From positions 1 through 28,554 of the forward strand of contig JALVWX010000204.1 of NCBI GenBank assembly GCA_027023165.1: DNA of 28,554 bases. Reading direction: 5' to 3'. This document shows, piece by piece, positions 1-7,368 of this stretch (positions within the stretch are counted from its first letter, which is position 1; the number at the start of each line of letters is the position of its first letter). Both the position numbers and the translations under genes were made by a program. The stretch comes from Thermococcus sp. GTDB lineage: Archaea > Methanobacteriota_B > Thermococci > Thermococcales > Thermococcaceae. The notes under the pieces were generated by a model. That model made no database searches and was not told the origin of the DNA. It saw only the letters and a program-made list of their open reading frames with translations.

Positions 1-1
1 C

Positions 2-109
2 CACGTCAGCAAGGGCTACGCAAAGGCCTACGAGAGCAAGGAGAGGCTCCAGTACATCGAACCCGAGTACGTTCTCCTCAGGAACGGACTCATCCAGAAG
101 GAGGAGTGA
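2..109 (+). CDS. rps24e: 30S ribosomal protein S24e, 3' end (partial)
   Basis: Only the last 35 codons are present; the gene begins before the window. The visible C-terminus ([20 protein letters not shown], then an acidic/basic tail ending QKEE) matches the end of archaeal ribosomal protein S24e, where a KGYAKAY/YESKE-type segment precedes a short tail. S24e is a small-subunit ribosomal protein. The stop (107-109) is 10 nt before the ATG of rps27ae, so the two ribosomal genes are very probably co-transcribed. Identification rests on this short tail and on the S27ae neighbour, the usual archaeal pairing. Confidence 0.85.
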   Translation, partial: HVSKGYAKAYESKERLQYIEPEYVLLRNGLIQKEE

Positions 110-119
110 GGTGGTCTGA

Positions 120-293
120 ATGGCGAAGAAGAAAAAGACCAGCCAGAAGTGGAAGCTCTACGAGGTTAAGGGTGGAAAGGTCGTCAGGAAGAACAAGTTC
201 TGCCCGCGCTGTGGCCCGGGTGTTTTCATGGCCGACCACAAGGACCGCTGGAGCTGCGGCCGCTGCGGCTACACCGAGTGGAAGAGGAAGTGA
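120..293 (+). CDS. rps27ae: 30S ribosomal protein S27ae
   Basis: A 57-residue basic protein starting at ATG 120, preceded by a G-rich ribosome-binding stretch (gaggtggtctga) that overlaps the end of the S24e gene. It has a zinc-ribbon built from CPRCG (residues 28-32) and CGRCG (46-50), the four cysteines that bind zinc in S27ae. The N-terminus is lysine rich ([16 protein letters not shown]). Length and motif order match archaeal S27ae, a structural component of the small ribosomal subunit; archaeal versions lack the ubiquitin fusion seen in eukaryotes. It is too short to stand out by length alone, but the assignment is secure. Confidence 0.95.
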   Translation: MAKKKKTSQKWKLYEVKGGKVVRKNKFCPRCGPGVFMADHKDRWSCGRCGYTEWKRK

Positions 294-334
294 CTTCCTT
301 TTCTCCGGCTTTTCTGCTTCTTCCGGTGTTCCAA

Positions 335-916
335 ATGCCGGTTTACTACAACCTCAGGCTCAAGCTCCACCCCCAGGTCTACGAGCCCGCTGAGGACACC
401 TTCCTGCTCGCGGAGAACCTCGCCGTTAAGGAAGGTGACGTTGTCCTTGATGTTGGGACCGGCACTGGCCTTGTAGCGCTCCTGATGGCGAGAAAGGCCC
501 GCTACGTCCTCGGCGTCGATATAAACCCCCTTGCTGTGGGGCTGGCAAGGGAAAACGCCAGGCTGAACGACATCAAAAACGTCGAGTTCCGCCTTAGCGA
601 CCTCTTTGAGAACGTTTCTGGAAAGTTCGACGTTATAACCTTCAACGCCCCCTACCTGCCCGGCGAGCCGGAGGAGCCGATAGACCTTGCCCTCGTTGGC
701 GGGGAAACCGGGAGAGACGTCCTTGATAGGTTCATCCGGGAAGTGCCGGCCCACCTCAAATCCGGCGGGACCGTTCAGATAGTCCAGAGTTCGATAACCG
801 GCGTTGATGAAACCCTCAAAAGGCTGGAAAAAGCGGAGCTGGCCGCGAAGGTTGCCGCTAAGAGGCACGTTTTCTTTGAGGACATTGTTCTTATAACCGC
901 TCAGGCTAGGTGGTAG
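335..916 (+). CDS. HemK2/Mtq2-like N5-glutamine or lysine protein methyltransferase
   Basis: A 193-residue class I SAM-dependent methyltransferase. The SAM-binding motif I is DVGTGTG (residues 39-45), followed by an acidic strand end (VDINP, 61-65). The catalytic motif IV is NAPY (104-107), where the family norm is NPPY. The N-terminal YEPAEDTFLL segment is typical of the HemK2/Mtq2 branch, which methylates the GGQ glutamine of release factor aRF1 and may have other protein substrates. I chose ATG 335 (MPVYYNLRLK) because a GGTG element lies about 7 nt upstream and the extra upstream codons look like translated leader. It follows rps27ae by 41 nt and is probably in the same unit. Its last codons overlap the convergent 45-codon gene. 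The family call is firm; the exact substrate is inferred. Confidence 0.87.
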   Translation: MPVYYNLRLKLHPQVYEPAEDTFLLAENLAVKEGDVVLDVGTGTGLVALLMARKARYVLGVDINPLAVGLARENARLNDIKNVEFRLSDLFENVSGKFDVITFNAPYLPGEPEEPIDLALVGGETGRDVLDRFIREVPAHLKSGGTVQIVQSSITGVDETLKRLEKAELAAKVAAKRHVFFEDIVLITAQARW

Positions 917-1038
917 CGCCTGATTTCGAGGAGGAGCTTGACCTTCGGTCTCCCGGTTCGCTCCTCGGGTTCCTCGAGAGGCTCCATTTCAGCGGCCTTC
1001 CCATTGAGTGCTGGTTCGGGCTTTATTCTCTCGAACAT
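901..1038 (-). CDS. Small 45-aa protein of unknown function
   Basis: Not recognised. A minus-strand reading frame of 45 codons from ATG 1038 to TGA 901-903 encodes MFERIKPEPALNGKAAEMEP and continues with an acidic proline-containing stretch, then a basic C-terminus ending RRYHLA. Three things argue that it is real. Its codons carry the G/C-rich third positions of its neighbours. A clear BRE/TATA (cgaaaggtttaaaagc on the minus strand) is centred about 26 nt before the ATG, the spacing for a leaderless or nearly leaderless archaeal transcript. It fills space that is otherwise empty. There is no hydrophobic segment, so it is probably cytoplasmic. Its 3' end overlaps the convergent methyltransferase by 16 bp. 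Confidence 0.6.
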   Translation of the reverse strand: MFERIKPEPALNGKAAEMEPLEEPEERTGRPKVKLLLEIRRYHLA

Positions 1039-1058
1039 GGGTGAAGGCACGAAACCAT

Positions 1059-1076
1059 GCTTTTAAACCTTTCGGG
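1059..1076 (-). promoter_or_regulatory. BRE/TATA promoter of the 45-aa gene
   Basis: Read on the minus strand the sequence is ccgaaaggtttaaaagc: a purine-rich TFB recognition element followed by a TATA box. The box centre is about 26 nt from the ATG at 1038, predicting a transcript with little or no 5' leader. Confidence 0.5.
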
Positions 1077-1130
1077 AATTGACGAATCAGGTTTCGACGG
1101 CGAGACCCGTTCCACAAAACCGGTCCATCA

Positions 1131-1143
1131 CCTTTTTAAAAGG
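1131..1143 (+). promoter_or_regulatory. Probable TATA box for TYW1 gene
   Basis: The AT-rich block ctttttaaaagg is the best TATA-like element upstream of TYW1. It would place the start near 1165, leaving a short leader that carries the AGGTGAG ribosome-binding site at 1173-1179. The BRE position is not purine rich, so this is a weaker call. Confidence 0.4.
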
Positions 1144-1183
1144 CTCGTCCAAAGCCAGCCCAGAGAGAGATTAGGTGAGGCTA

Positions 1184-2185
1184 ATGGCGATAACGTTCGT
1201 GTCCAACCCCAACATGCCGGAGGAGATTGCCAACCTCTTTAAAAAGCAGCACTACGCGCTCGTTGGGAGGCACAGCTCGGTGAAGCTCTGCCACTGGCTC
1301 AAGGAGAGCATAAAGCACGACCGCTTCTGTTACAAGCAGAAGTTCTACGGAATAGCGAGCCACCGCTGCCTCCAGATGACGCCGGTGACTGCTTGGTGCA
1401 CCCACAACTGCATATTCTGCTGGCGCCCGATGGAGGGCTTCCTGGGAACCGAACTGCCCAAGCCATGGGACGATCCTGCCTTCATCGTAGAGGAGAGCAT
1501 AAAGGCCCAGAGGAAGCTCCTCGTCGGCTACAAGGGCATGCCGGGCATAAACATGAAGAAGTTCGAGGAGGCGTGGAATCCAAAGCACGCGGCCATAAGC
1601 CTCTCGGGCGAGCCGATGCTCTACCCCTACATGGGCGACCTCGTTGAGGAGTTCCACAAGCGCGGCTTCACAACATTCATAGTCACCAACGGAACCGTCC
1701 CGGAGAGGCTGGAGGAGATGATGAGGGAGGATAAACTACCGGCCCAGCTCTACGTCTCGCTAACCGCCCCCGACATCGAGACCTACAACCGCGTAAACGT
1801 CCCCATGATTCCGGACGGCTGGGACAGGATAAAGCAAACGCTCGAACTTATGAATGGACTCCTAACGAGGACGGTCATCAGGATGACGCTGGTCAAGGGC
1901 GAGAACATGAGCAATCCAGAGGGGTACGCCAACCTCATCAAGCTTGCCAACCCCATGTTCGTCGAGGCAAAAGCCTACATGTTCGTCGGCTTCTCGAGGA
2001 ACCGGCTGACCATCAACAACATGCCGCGTCACGAGGAGATCAAAGCCTTCGCCGAGGAACTCCTGAAGCACCTGCCTGGCTACCACCTCGAGGACGAGTA
2101 CCAGCCCAGCAGGGTCGTGCTCATAATGCGCGACGACGTCGACCCGAAGGGCAGGGGACTGGAGGGCCGCTTCATAAAGGCCTGA
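1184..2185 (+). CDS. taw1: tRNA 4-demethylwyosine synthase (TYW1/Taw1)
   Basis: A 333-residue radical-SAM enzyme that condenses N1-methylguanosine-37 of tRNA-Phe with pyruvate-derived carbons to make the tricyclic 4-demethylwyosine. The radical-SAM cluster motif is CTHNCIFC (Cys72, Cys76, Cys79). Three further cysteines at 36, 49 and 62, spaced by 13, bind the second [4Fe-4S] cluster characteristic of archaeal TYW1. The GEPMLYPY segment (SAM binding) and the VTNGT strand are also present. ATG 1184 is preferred over the in-frame GTG at 1175 because AGGTGAG lies 4-5 nt before it. Cytoplasmic. It stands alone between a promoter and the next promoter at about 2200. All key residues are present and the length is normal for the family. 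Confidence 0.95.
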   Translation: MAITFVSNPNMPEEIANLFKKQHYALVGRHSSVKLCHWLKESIKHDRFCYKQKFYGIASHRCLQMTPVTAWCTHNCIFCWRPMEGFLGTELPKPWDDPAFIVEESIKAQRKLLVGYKGMPGINMKKFEEAWNPKHAAISLSGEPMLYPYMGDLVEEFHKRGFTTFIVTNGTVPERLEEMMREDKLPAQLYVSLTAPDIETYNRVNVPMIPDGWDRIKQTLELMNGLLTRTVIRMTLVKGENMSNPEGYANLIKLANPMFVEAKAYMFVGFSRNRLTINNMPRHEEIKAFAEELLKHLPGYHLEDEYQPSRVVLIMRDDVDPKGRGLEGRFIKA

Positions 2186-2199
2186 CCTTCCACCCTTTT

Positions 2200-2214
2200 G
2201 GAAAAGTTTATTTA
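2200..2214 (+). promoter_or_regulatory. BRE/TATA promoter of the toroid-cetZ-pilin gene cluster
   Basis: ggaaaagtttatttat combines a good BRE (gaaaag) with a TATA box. Initiation about 25 nt downstream (near 2235) leaves a very short leader containing AGGTG before the ATG at 2248. It is the first promoter of the ten-gene plus-strand run ending at 14361. Confidence 0.6.
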
Positions 2215-2247
2215 TTTTCAGGGTCTAAGGTGCTTAGGTGTGATGAG

Positions 2248-4494
2248 ATGGACAGGAGAATAGTCCCGTTATTCCTGATTATCATGGTCATGCTCCCGTA
2301 CGCGGGCGCGGCCAGCGTTATCGATGAATCCCAGCCCTTCCTCAACCCCGCTGTCGACTACACGAACGAGATCCCTCAGAAGGCCCTCCTGCTCGCGGCA
2401 CTGGCCTCGACGGTTGGAAAAACCGTGAACACCAGCGTTGCCGCCGCCACGGTTATCGATACCGTCAAAACCCTGGAGGGCTGGCAGAACCCAGACGGAG
2501 GCTGGGGGCACTACGTGAACAGCGTCAGCACGCCGCAGGACACCGCGCTTGCCCTCATCGGTCTCGTCACCTCCAGACCGGTCGTGGAGGAGTACGCCGA
2601 CGAATACGCTCTGAACGATCTCGACACCAGCATCCGCGACGGCAGGGACTACCTTTTCGGCTCCTTTGAGGGGAAGGGATGGGGATACGTTAAAGGCGCC
2701 CCAGTTGAGTTCTACCCAACGGTTCTCTCACTCTGGGCGCTCGGGGAACTCGGCTTCAACGTTAACAACAGCCTCGTCGTCGAATCCGCCTCGGAGTACA
2801 TCGCCAATTTCACCGACCCAAGCCCCGAATACCTCGCCCTCAGGCTCATCGCCTTCAAGGCCGTTGGCCGCAAGCCCGTTGAAGGCGACCTCGAGAGGTG
2901 CAGGGAGCTTTTGAGTGGCGATAAATTGGACGGCCTTGAGAGGGCCATGCTCACCTACGCCCTAGTTCTCTACGAGCCGTTCGGTTTCGACACCGCCAAG
3001 GCGCTCACGGTCCTTGAAGAGGAGGGCCAGCACAACGGTACCTACTTCGTCCTCAGCGGCAGCGGTGCCCTCCTCAACGTTGACTCCCTCACTCCAACGG
3101 CCTACGCCGTCATGGCCTTCTCCCTGCTCGCGGACGAGCTTTCGAAGGGGACCTTTGTCAGTCCCAAAGCGGCCCTCTGCTCCGAGCTGAAGGAAAGCCA
3201 GAACGCGGACGGCGGCTGGGGAATTTACGCAGGAAGGGCTTCCTCCGCCAAGGCCACCTACTACGCGGTTGAGGCGCTTCACTACTGCACCCCCGTTCCC
3301 TCCGGTGTTGAGAGGGGCGTTGAATGGGCCTGGAATCACCTGAAGTCAGCGGAGGATGAAGCTCTAAGGGCGGGGACGATAACCGAGGACTACTACTACA
3401 CGGTTCTAACCCTCGCGAGGTTCGGCAACCTGAGCAGTTCCGAGAGGGAGGAACTCCTCAACTTCACCCGCTCCCTTGAGTACGCCCCCGGCCAGTGGAG
3501 GGGCCTCTTCTCGATTCCGCAACCCTACGAGACCGCGATGGGCCTCTCCCTCCTCCAGGCACTCGGGGACGGCTCGAGCCGCGACGTTGCGGCCGGCAAG
3601 AAGTGGTTGCTCTCCCTGACCAACGGCGGCTGGGGCATCATCCTGAACCACTTGTTTGGGGTTATGACCGCCGAGAACGTCCCCACGACCGTTACCGTTC
3701 TCGAAGCCCTCTCGAACGTCTCTACATATGAGGAGCTGAAGCCCCACCTCGACTGGCTCCTCTCCCAGAGGCTTCCGGACGGCGCCTGGGGCTACTTCAA
3801 GGAGAGCACCAACATTCTCGGCCAAGTGTCAGAGGGCGCTCCTTCGGTCGAGTACACCGCCAGGGCCGCGTTCCTCCTTAATGGCTTCGGCTACGATGTG
3901 ATGCCCTCAGTGGTCAGCTGGACTCTGGCGAACCTCGACCTCGCGAAGACGACGGTCGACAAGGCTCTCGCCCTCGAACTCATAAGGGACGTTAAGATAA
4001 TCCCAGAGGTGTCCATCTACGAGGTCATCAACGCCCTCTCCAGTGGAATCTGGGAGGTCAACTACCCCGAATCCTACGCGGACGTTGCCTCTGCAGTTAA
4101 GGACGCGGTCTCGGCCTATGGTGCTACGGCAGAACTCAAAGAAGGCTCGCTGAGTTTTGATGGGGGCAACCACATTGTGCTAGCACCCTTCGACCGGTTC
4201 AATGTTTCCGGCTATAACAGCAGGCTCTCGGTCGTCCTCAGCGGCAACAGGGTGATAATCAATGGGAAACCCTACCCCGCCGCTACGACGATCCTTATAG
4301 CCCCCGGAAGGACGCAGGACGGCTACGTGCTGGCGGTTCTCTTCGACCTTGATAACTCCGATGCAGTGAAGACGATATTCAGCTCGGGAATGTTCAGGTA
4401 CCTCCATGGAGCCTACCTCGTTCTCCAGGCCAGCGACAGCAACGGCGACGGAAAGATAGAGCCTAACGAGATAACCCTCGTGGCGGTGGGGTGA
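2248..4494 (+). CDS. Secreted prenyltransferase/squalene-cyclase-repeat protein with C-terminal EF-hand-like loop
   Basis: 748 residues. A signal peptide (MDRRIVPLFLIIMVMLPYAG, then AAS) implies export. The body carries repeated QxxDGGWG-type motifs: WQNPDGGWG (about 79-87), GKGWGY (about 142-147), QNADGGWG (about 317-324), NGGWG (about 457) and PDGAWG (about 510). These are hallmarks of the alpha/alpha-toroid repeats of terpenoid cyclases, protein prenyltransferases and the thioester domain of alpha-2-macroglobulins. No cyclase DDxD or zinc site was recognised, so a binding or structural role on the cell surface is more likely than terpene chemistry. The last residues contain DSNGDGKIEPNE (730-741), a textbook 12-residue calcium loop. 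ATG 2248 is chosen over GTG 2230 because AGGTG lies at 2236-2240. The stop is 6 nt before cetZ, so the two are linked in one unit. Confidence 0.75.
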   Translation: MDRRIVPLFLIIMVMLPYAGAASVIDESQPFLNPAVDYTNEIPQKALLLAALASTVGKTVNTSVAAATVIDTVKTLEGWQNPDGGWGHYVNSVSTPQDTALALIGLVTSRPVVEEYADEYALNDLDTSIRDGRDYLFGSFEGKGWGYVKGAPVEFYPTVLSLWALGELGFNVNNSLVVESASEYIANFTDPSPEYLALRLIAFKAVGRKPVEGDLERCRELLSGDKLDGLERAMLTYALVLYEPFGFDTAKALTVLEEEGQHNGTYFVLSGSGALLNVDSLTPTAYAVMAFSLLADELSKGTFVSPKAALCSELKESQNADGGWGIYAGRASSAKATYYAVEALHYCTPVPSGVERGVEWAWNHLKSAEDEALRAGTITEDYYYTVLTLARFGNLSSSEREELLNFTRSLEYAPGQWRGLFSIPQPYETAMGLSLLQALGDGSSRDVAAGKKWLLSLTNGGWGIILNHLFGVMTAENVPTTVTVLEALSNVSTYEELKPHLDWLLSQRLPDGAWGYFKESTNILGQVSEGAPSVEYTARAAFLLNGFGYDVMPSVVSWTLANLDLAKTTVDKALALELIRDVKIIPEVSIYEVINALSSGIWEVNYPESYADVASAVKDAVSAYGATAELKEGSLSFDGGNHIVLAPFDRFNVSGYNSRLSVVLSGNRVIINGKPYPAATTILIAPGRTQDGYVLAVLFDLDNSDAVKTIFSSGMFRYLHGAYLVLQASDSNGDGKIEPNEITLVAVG

Positions 4495-4500
4495 TAGCCT

Positions 4501-5595
4501 TTGAGGGCTTTAATCATCGGGGTCGGCCAGTGCGGCACCAAAATCGCCGACCTCTTTTCTCTGGTTGATTTTGAGGCCCTGGCGATAAACACCTCCCGGG
4601 GCGACCTTGAATACCTCAAGCACGTCCCTCAGGACCGGAGGATACTGGTGGGCGAGAGCATCACCGGAGGAAAAGGGGTGAACGCGAACCCCCTGCTCGG
4701 CAGAGAAGCTATGAAGCGTGACCTGCCCCTCGTAATGCGCAAGATAAACTCCATCATCGGCTACGAGGATGTCGACATCTTCTTTCTCACCTTCGGCTTT
4801 GGAGGCGGGACAGGGGCGGGTGGAACACCGGTTCTGGCCGAGGCTCTGAAGGAGGAGTACCCGGATTCCCTCGTGGTCGCGATAGGTGCCCTTCCGCTCA
4901 GGGAGGAGGGCATAAGGCCCACCATAAACGCGGCCATAACGATAGACAAGCTCTCCAAGATAGCGGACTCCATCATCGCGATAGACAACAACAAGCTGAA
5001 GGAGGGGAACGACGACATCAGCAGGGCCTACGAGCGCATCAACTACACGATAGTCGAGAGGATAGCCTCGCTCCTAGCTCTGGTGGACGTCCCCGGCGAG
5101 CAGACTCTCGACGCGAGCGATTTGAAGTTCGTCCTTAAGGCTTTCGGCAGTTTCGCAACGGTCGGTTATGCCAAGGCCGACGCCGGGAAGGTCAAGAGCC
5201 TCTCCAGGCTCATCATAAAGTCCTTTGAGAGCGAGGGGCTTTACCTCGATGCGAACATAGAATCTGCCCTCTACGGCCTCGTTGCGGTTCACGGGCCGCC
5301 CGAGGTCCTGAAGGCAGGCGACATCTTCGAGGCCCTCGATTACCTCACGGGCAAGATAAGGGGCAAGCAGATCTTCAGGGGTTTTTATCCAGATCCACGA
5401 GAGAGGGAGGTGGAGGTCGTCACACTCCTCAGCGGAATCTACGACAGCAAGAGCATCGAGAACATCGTAATCACTGCAAAGAACTACGCCCGCTCCTTTA
5501 TGGAGGCCAAGGAGGAGGCGGAAACCAGGAAGAAGGAACTCCTGAGCGGCCTACCCGATTTCGATGACATCTACCCTGCGGAGGGGGGAGAATGA
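4501..5595 (+). CDS. cetZ: CetZ-type tubulin/FtsZ superfamily GTPase
   Basis: 364 residues. The N-terminal GVGQCGTKIAD (7-17) is the nucleotide-binding loop of the FtsZ/tubulin family. The tubulin signature appears as GGGTGAG (101-107). IDNNKL (161-166) sits where FtsZ has its PNDKL motif, and LDASDLK (203-209) fits the catalytic T7 loop. Overall it resembles archaeal CetZ (FtsZ3) rather than canonical FtsZ1/2, and the C-terminus is charged with no FtsZ tail motif. In haloarchaea CetZ proteins govern cell shape and motility rather than division. Translation appears to start at TTG 4501: a GGGGTGA site at 4488-4494, overlapping the previous stop, is 6 nt upstream, and TTG yields the expected MRALIIGVGQ beginning. 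It overlaps the next gene by 4 nt (ATGA). Confidence 0.87.
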   Translation: MRALIIGVGQCGTKIADLFSLVDFEALAINTSRGDLEYLKHVPQDRRILVGESITGGKGVNANPLLGREAMKRDLPLVMRKINSIIGYEDVDIFFLTFGFGGGTGAGGTPVLAEALKEEYPDSLVVAIGALPLREEGIRPTINAAITIDKLSKIADSIIAIDNNKLKEGNDDISRAYERINYTIVERIASLLALVDVPGEQTLDASDLKFVLKAFGSFATVGYAKADAGKVKSLSRLIIKSFESEGLYLDANIESALYGLVAVHGPPEVLKAGDIFEALDYLTGKIRGKQIFRGFYPDPREREVEVVTLLSGIYDSKSIENIVITAKNYARSFMEAKEEAETRKKELLSGLPDFDDIYPAEGGE

Positions 5596-6206
5596 CCGAG
5601 CCGGTTATGGACTCGGTTGAAGCCGCCCTCGACCTCGACGAGAAGGAGGTATACTCCCACATTGCCCACGAGAGTGCCCAGGATATAATCCGGATAATCT
5701 CTTCCCTCGATGCGGAGCGCGCGAGGCTCCACGGTGAGGTCATCTACTACAAAGACGACTGGGACGACCTCATACGGGAGAGGATAGCGAAGGGGAAGCG
5801 CCACACTGCCTTTGACTTCTACAATCCGGCGTTGCTTGACATCTGGGAGGCGAAGGTGAAGGAGGGCAAGAGGGTGAGGAACCTTGAGAGGGCCGGCTAC
5901 GCCGCGATTTCATTCGTCCTCCTCGTGAGTGTTCTGGCCTCCTGGCTCGCGTCCGAGCCTTACTTCCTCCTCGGACTCTCAGTTCTCCCCTTGGCCTTCG
6001 TCATCCGCGACGTCGCGAGGGAGAGGCTCGACCTCATCTACTACGAGCTTACGCAGTTCTTCATCGATGAACTCAGGAGCCTCGTTGAGAAACACGATCT
6101 CGATCCGGAGAGGTATAAATTCAAAGTCTTCAGCGGCGACTACTTCTCAGTTGAGACGCGAAGAACTCCTTCAGGAATATTCGCGGTTGTCAAATCTTCA
6201 GGTTGA
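5592..6206 (+). CDS. Two-TM protein coupled to CetZ, unknown function
   Basis: 204 residues, not recognised. An acidic, helix-prone N-terminal half (residues 1-100, including DLDEKEVYSHIAHESAQDII) is followed by two adjacent hydrophobic segments (about 102-120 and 123-139) separated by a short SEPY turn. A charged C-terminal region (140-204) ends in a strand-like stretch. The topology suggests a membrane hairpin with both soluble parts in the cytoplasm. The ATG overlaps the cetZ stop (ATGA), with a strong ggggggag site before it, so it is translationally coupled to CetZ. A membrane anchor or regulator for CetZ is an inference from this coupling, not from a recognised domain. Confidence 0.8.
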   Translation: MTEPVMDSVEAALDLDEKEVYSHIAHESAQDIIRIISSLDAERARLHGEVIYYKDDWDDLIRERIAKGKRHTAFDFYNPALLDIWEAKVKEGKRVRNLERAGYAAISFVLLVSVLASWLASEPYFLLGLSVLPLAFVIRDVARERLDLIYYELTQFFIDELRSLVEKHDLDPERYKFKVFSGDYFSVETRRTPSGIFAVVKSSG

Positions 6207-6210
6207 AGAG

Positions 6211-6226
6211 GATAAGCATTAAATAG
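6211..6226 (+). promoter_or_regulatory. Possible internal promoter before the pilin genes
   Basis: gataagcattaaatag follows the stop of the two-TM gene and looks like a BRE plus TATA box. A start near 6247 would give a short leader for the ATG at 6260. It would allow pilin expression independent of cetZ. Confidence 0.4.
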
Positions 6227-6259
6227 ATGGTCGTTGTAGTGTATGGTGGAAGTGGGAGA

Positions 6260-6916
6260 ATGAAGTTGCCCATGCGAGGTCAGGTTACACTTGAGTTCCT
6301 GTTCATATTCAGCCTGCTCACGATACTGCTACTCTACTCGATAAACGCCGTCACGTTCCGCCAGGGTAGTCCCTCGGTTGAGAACCTCAGGATGCAGGTG
6401 GCCGTTGAGGAGAAGGGCCTCGCTAACGCCATATCCAACACGATAAGCCAGGTCTACGCCCAGGGGCCGGGTTCAAAGGCCACAAGCTATGTCTCCTTAG
6501 TATACCTGCGCAACGAGGACTATCTCAAGAAGGCGTGGGGGGTCAGCGCTCCCAAGATATTCATAACCTACGGCACCCTCTCTGGTACTTCGTCTGCCAA
6601 CGGGACCTACGTTATTGTGGTGAACGGAAGCGGAACCACCAATGCTGTGCTCAGCGGGGGCAACAAGAACGTTTTCCTCAGCCCCTCATTGTTCCAGAAA
6701 GACCTCGTCTCAAACAGTTCAGTGTGGAACCCCGATTCGAGTGTGACCCTTAATATAACCGGCAGTTCGTCTTCCTATTACGGCCTTACCATTGATCCAA
6801 CGGCATTACCGTCCTCCCTTCGCATAGTGGTGGAGTGGAATCCTGATAATCCCGACAGCTGGACGTACGACTCCGCTAAGGGCGAACTTAGAATAAACAT
6901 CAACGTCGGTGGATGA
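6260..6916 (+). CDS. Pilin-like protein 1, class III signal peptide
   Basis: 218 residues. The N-terminus MKLPMRGQVTLEFLFIF followed by a hydrophobic stretch is a class III archaeal prepilin signal: a short basic leader, G|Q at the cleavage position, an acidic residue a few positions later (E) and a helix of about 20 residues. In methanogens such leaders are cut by the peptidase EppA. The rest is a Ser/Thr/Asn-rich beta domain with several N-glycosylation sequons, as expected outside the cell. The true start may be ATG 6260 or ATG 6272; an upstream in-frame ATG (6227) falls at the TATA element and is rejected. It is first of six consecutive pilin-like genes and could be the main or a minor subunit. 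Confidence 0.75.
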   Translation: MKLPMRGQVTLEFLFIFSLLTILLLYSINAVTFRQGSPSVENLRMQVAVEEKGLANAISNTISQVYAQGPGSKATSYVSLVYLRNEDYLKKAWGVSAPKIFITYGTLSGTSSANGTYVIVVNGSGTTNAVLSGGNKNVFLSPSLFQKDLVSNSSVWNPDSSVTLNITGSSSSYYGLTIDPTALPSSLRIVVEWNPDNPDSWTYDSAKGELRININVGG

Positions 6917-7368
6917 AGATGAAGCGCGCCCAGCTAAGCATTGATCTCCTCTTTGCGGTGACTCTGATAAGTCTAACGGTACTCAGCTTAGTCAGTATGT
7001 CCACCCATGAGGCCCAGGGAGCAAGGACGCTCGACACAGTGGCCAAGCTCAAGGTCTTCGCAGTTGACATTAGGGATACGGTGGTTAAAGTTTACTCCGC
7101 CGGCAACGGGTTCTCGGTTAGAAAGGATTCTCCCATCGTCCTTGGACCAGGGGATGTGATAAACGTAACGCTCAACGCTTCGTCTGACAGTGTGGAGGTC
7201 AGCGCATTAATCGGCGGGAAGAGGTATTTCACCACTCAAAAACTCCAGGTTCCCCTCGTCTCCAACAGCACGGTCAAACTCAACTCCACCATGGGGAGCC
7301 TGTGGGTTGTTGCCACGTACAATGAAACGGCAGGGATGGTAGATGTCAAGGTTTCACAGAACCCGTAA
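6913..7368 (+). CDS. Pilin-like protein 2, class III signal peptide
   Basis: 151 residues, the smallest of the six. The leader MKMKRAQLSIDLLFAVTLIS fits the class III pattern with A|Q at the cleavage point and Asp as the conserved acidic residue. A hydrophobic helix follows to about residue 30, then a small beta-rich domain with NVT, NAS, NST and NET sequons. The start overlaps the stop of pilin-like protein 1 (ATGA); a second ATG at 6919 is also possible. Its size makes it a plausible structural pilin, but no known domain is recognised beyond the signal. Confidence 0.75.
   Translation: MKMKRAQLSIDLLFAVTLISLTVLSLVSMSTHEAQGARTLDTVAKLKVFAVDIRDTVVKVYSAGNGFSVRKDSPIVLGPGDVINVTLNASSDSVEVSALIGGKRYFTTQKLQVPLVSNSTVKLNSTMGSLWVVATYNETAGMVDVKVSQNP

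Noticed and set aside
269..868. 199-codon minus-strand open frame opposite the methyltransferase
   Set aside because: Opposite strand of a clear methyltransferase; no family resemblance, no promoter.
2240..2278. C-box-like GTGATGA followed by CTGA, suggesting a C/D box RNA
   Set aside because: Spacing does not fit C/D' or C/D geometry, no C' and terminal stem were found, and the bases are explained by the ribosome-binding site and start of the toroid gene.
6227..6259. Longer N-terminus for pilin-like protein 1 from ATG 6227
   Set aside because: This start falls at the TATA element and would place an untypical 11-residue extension before the class III leader.
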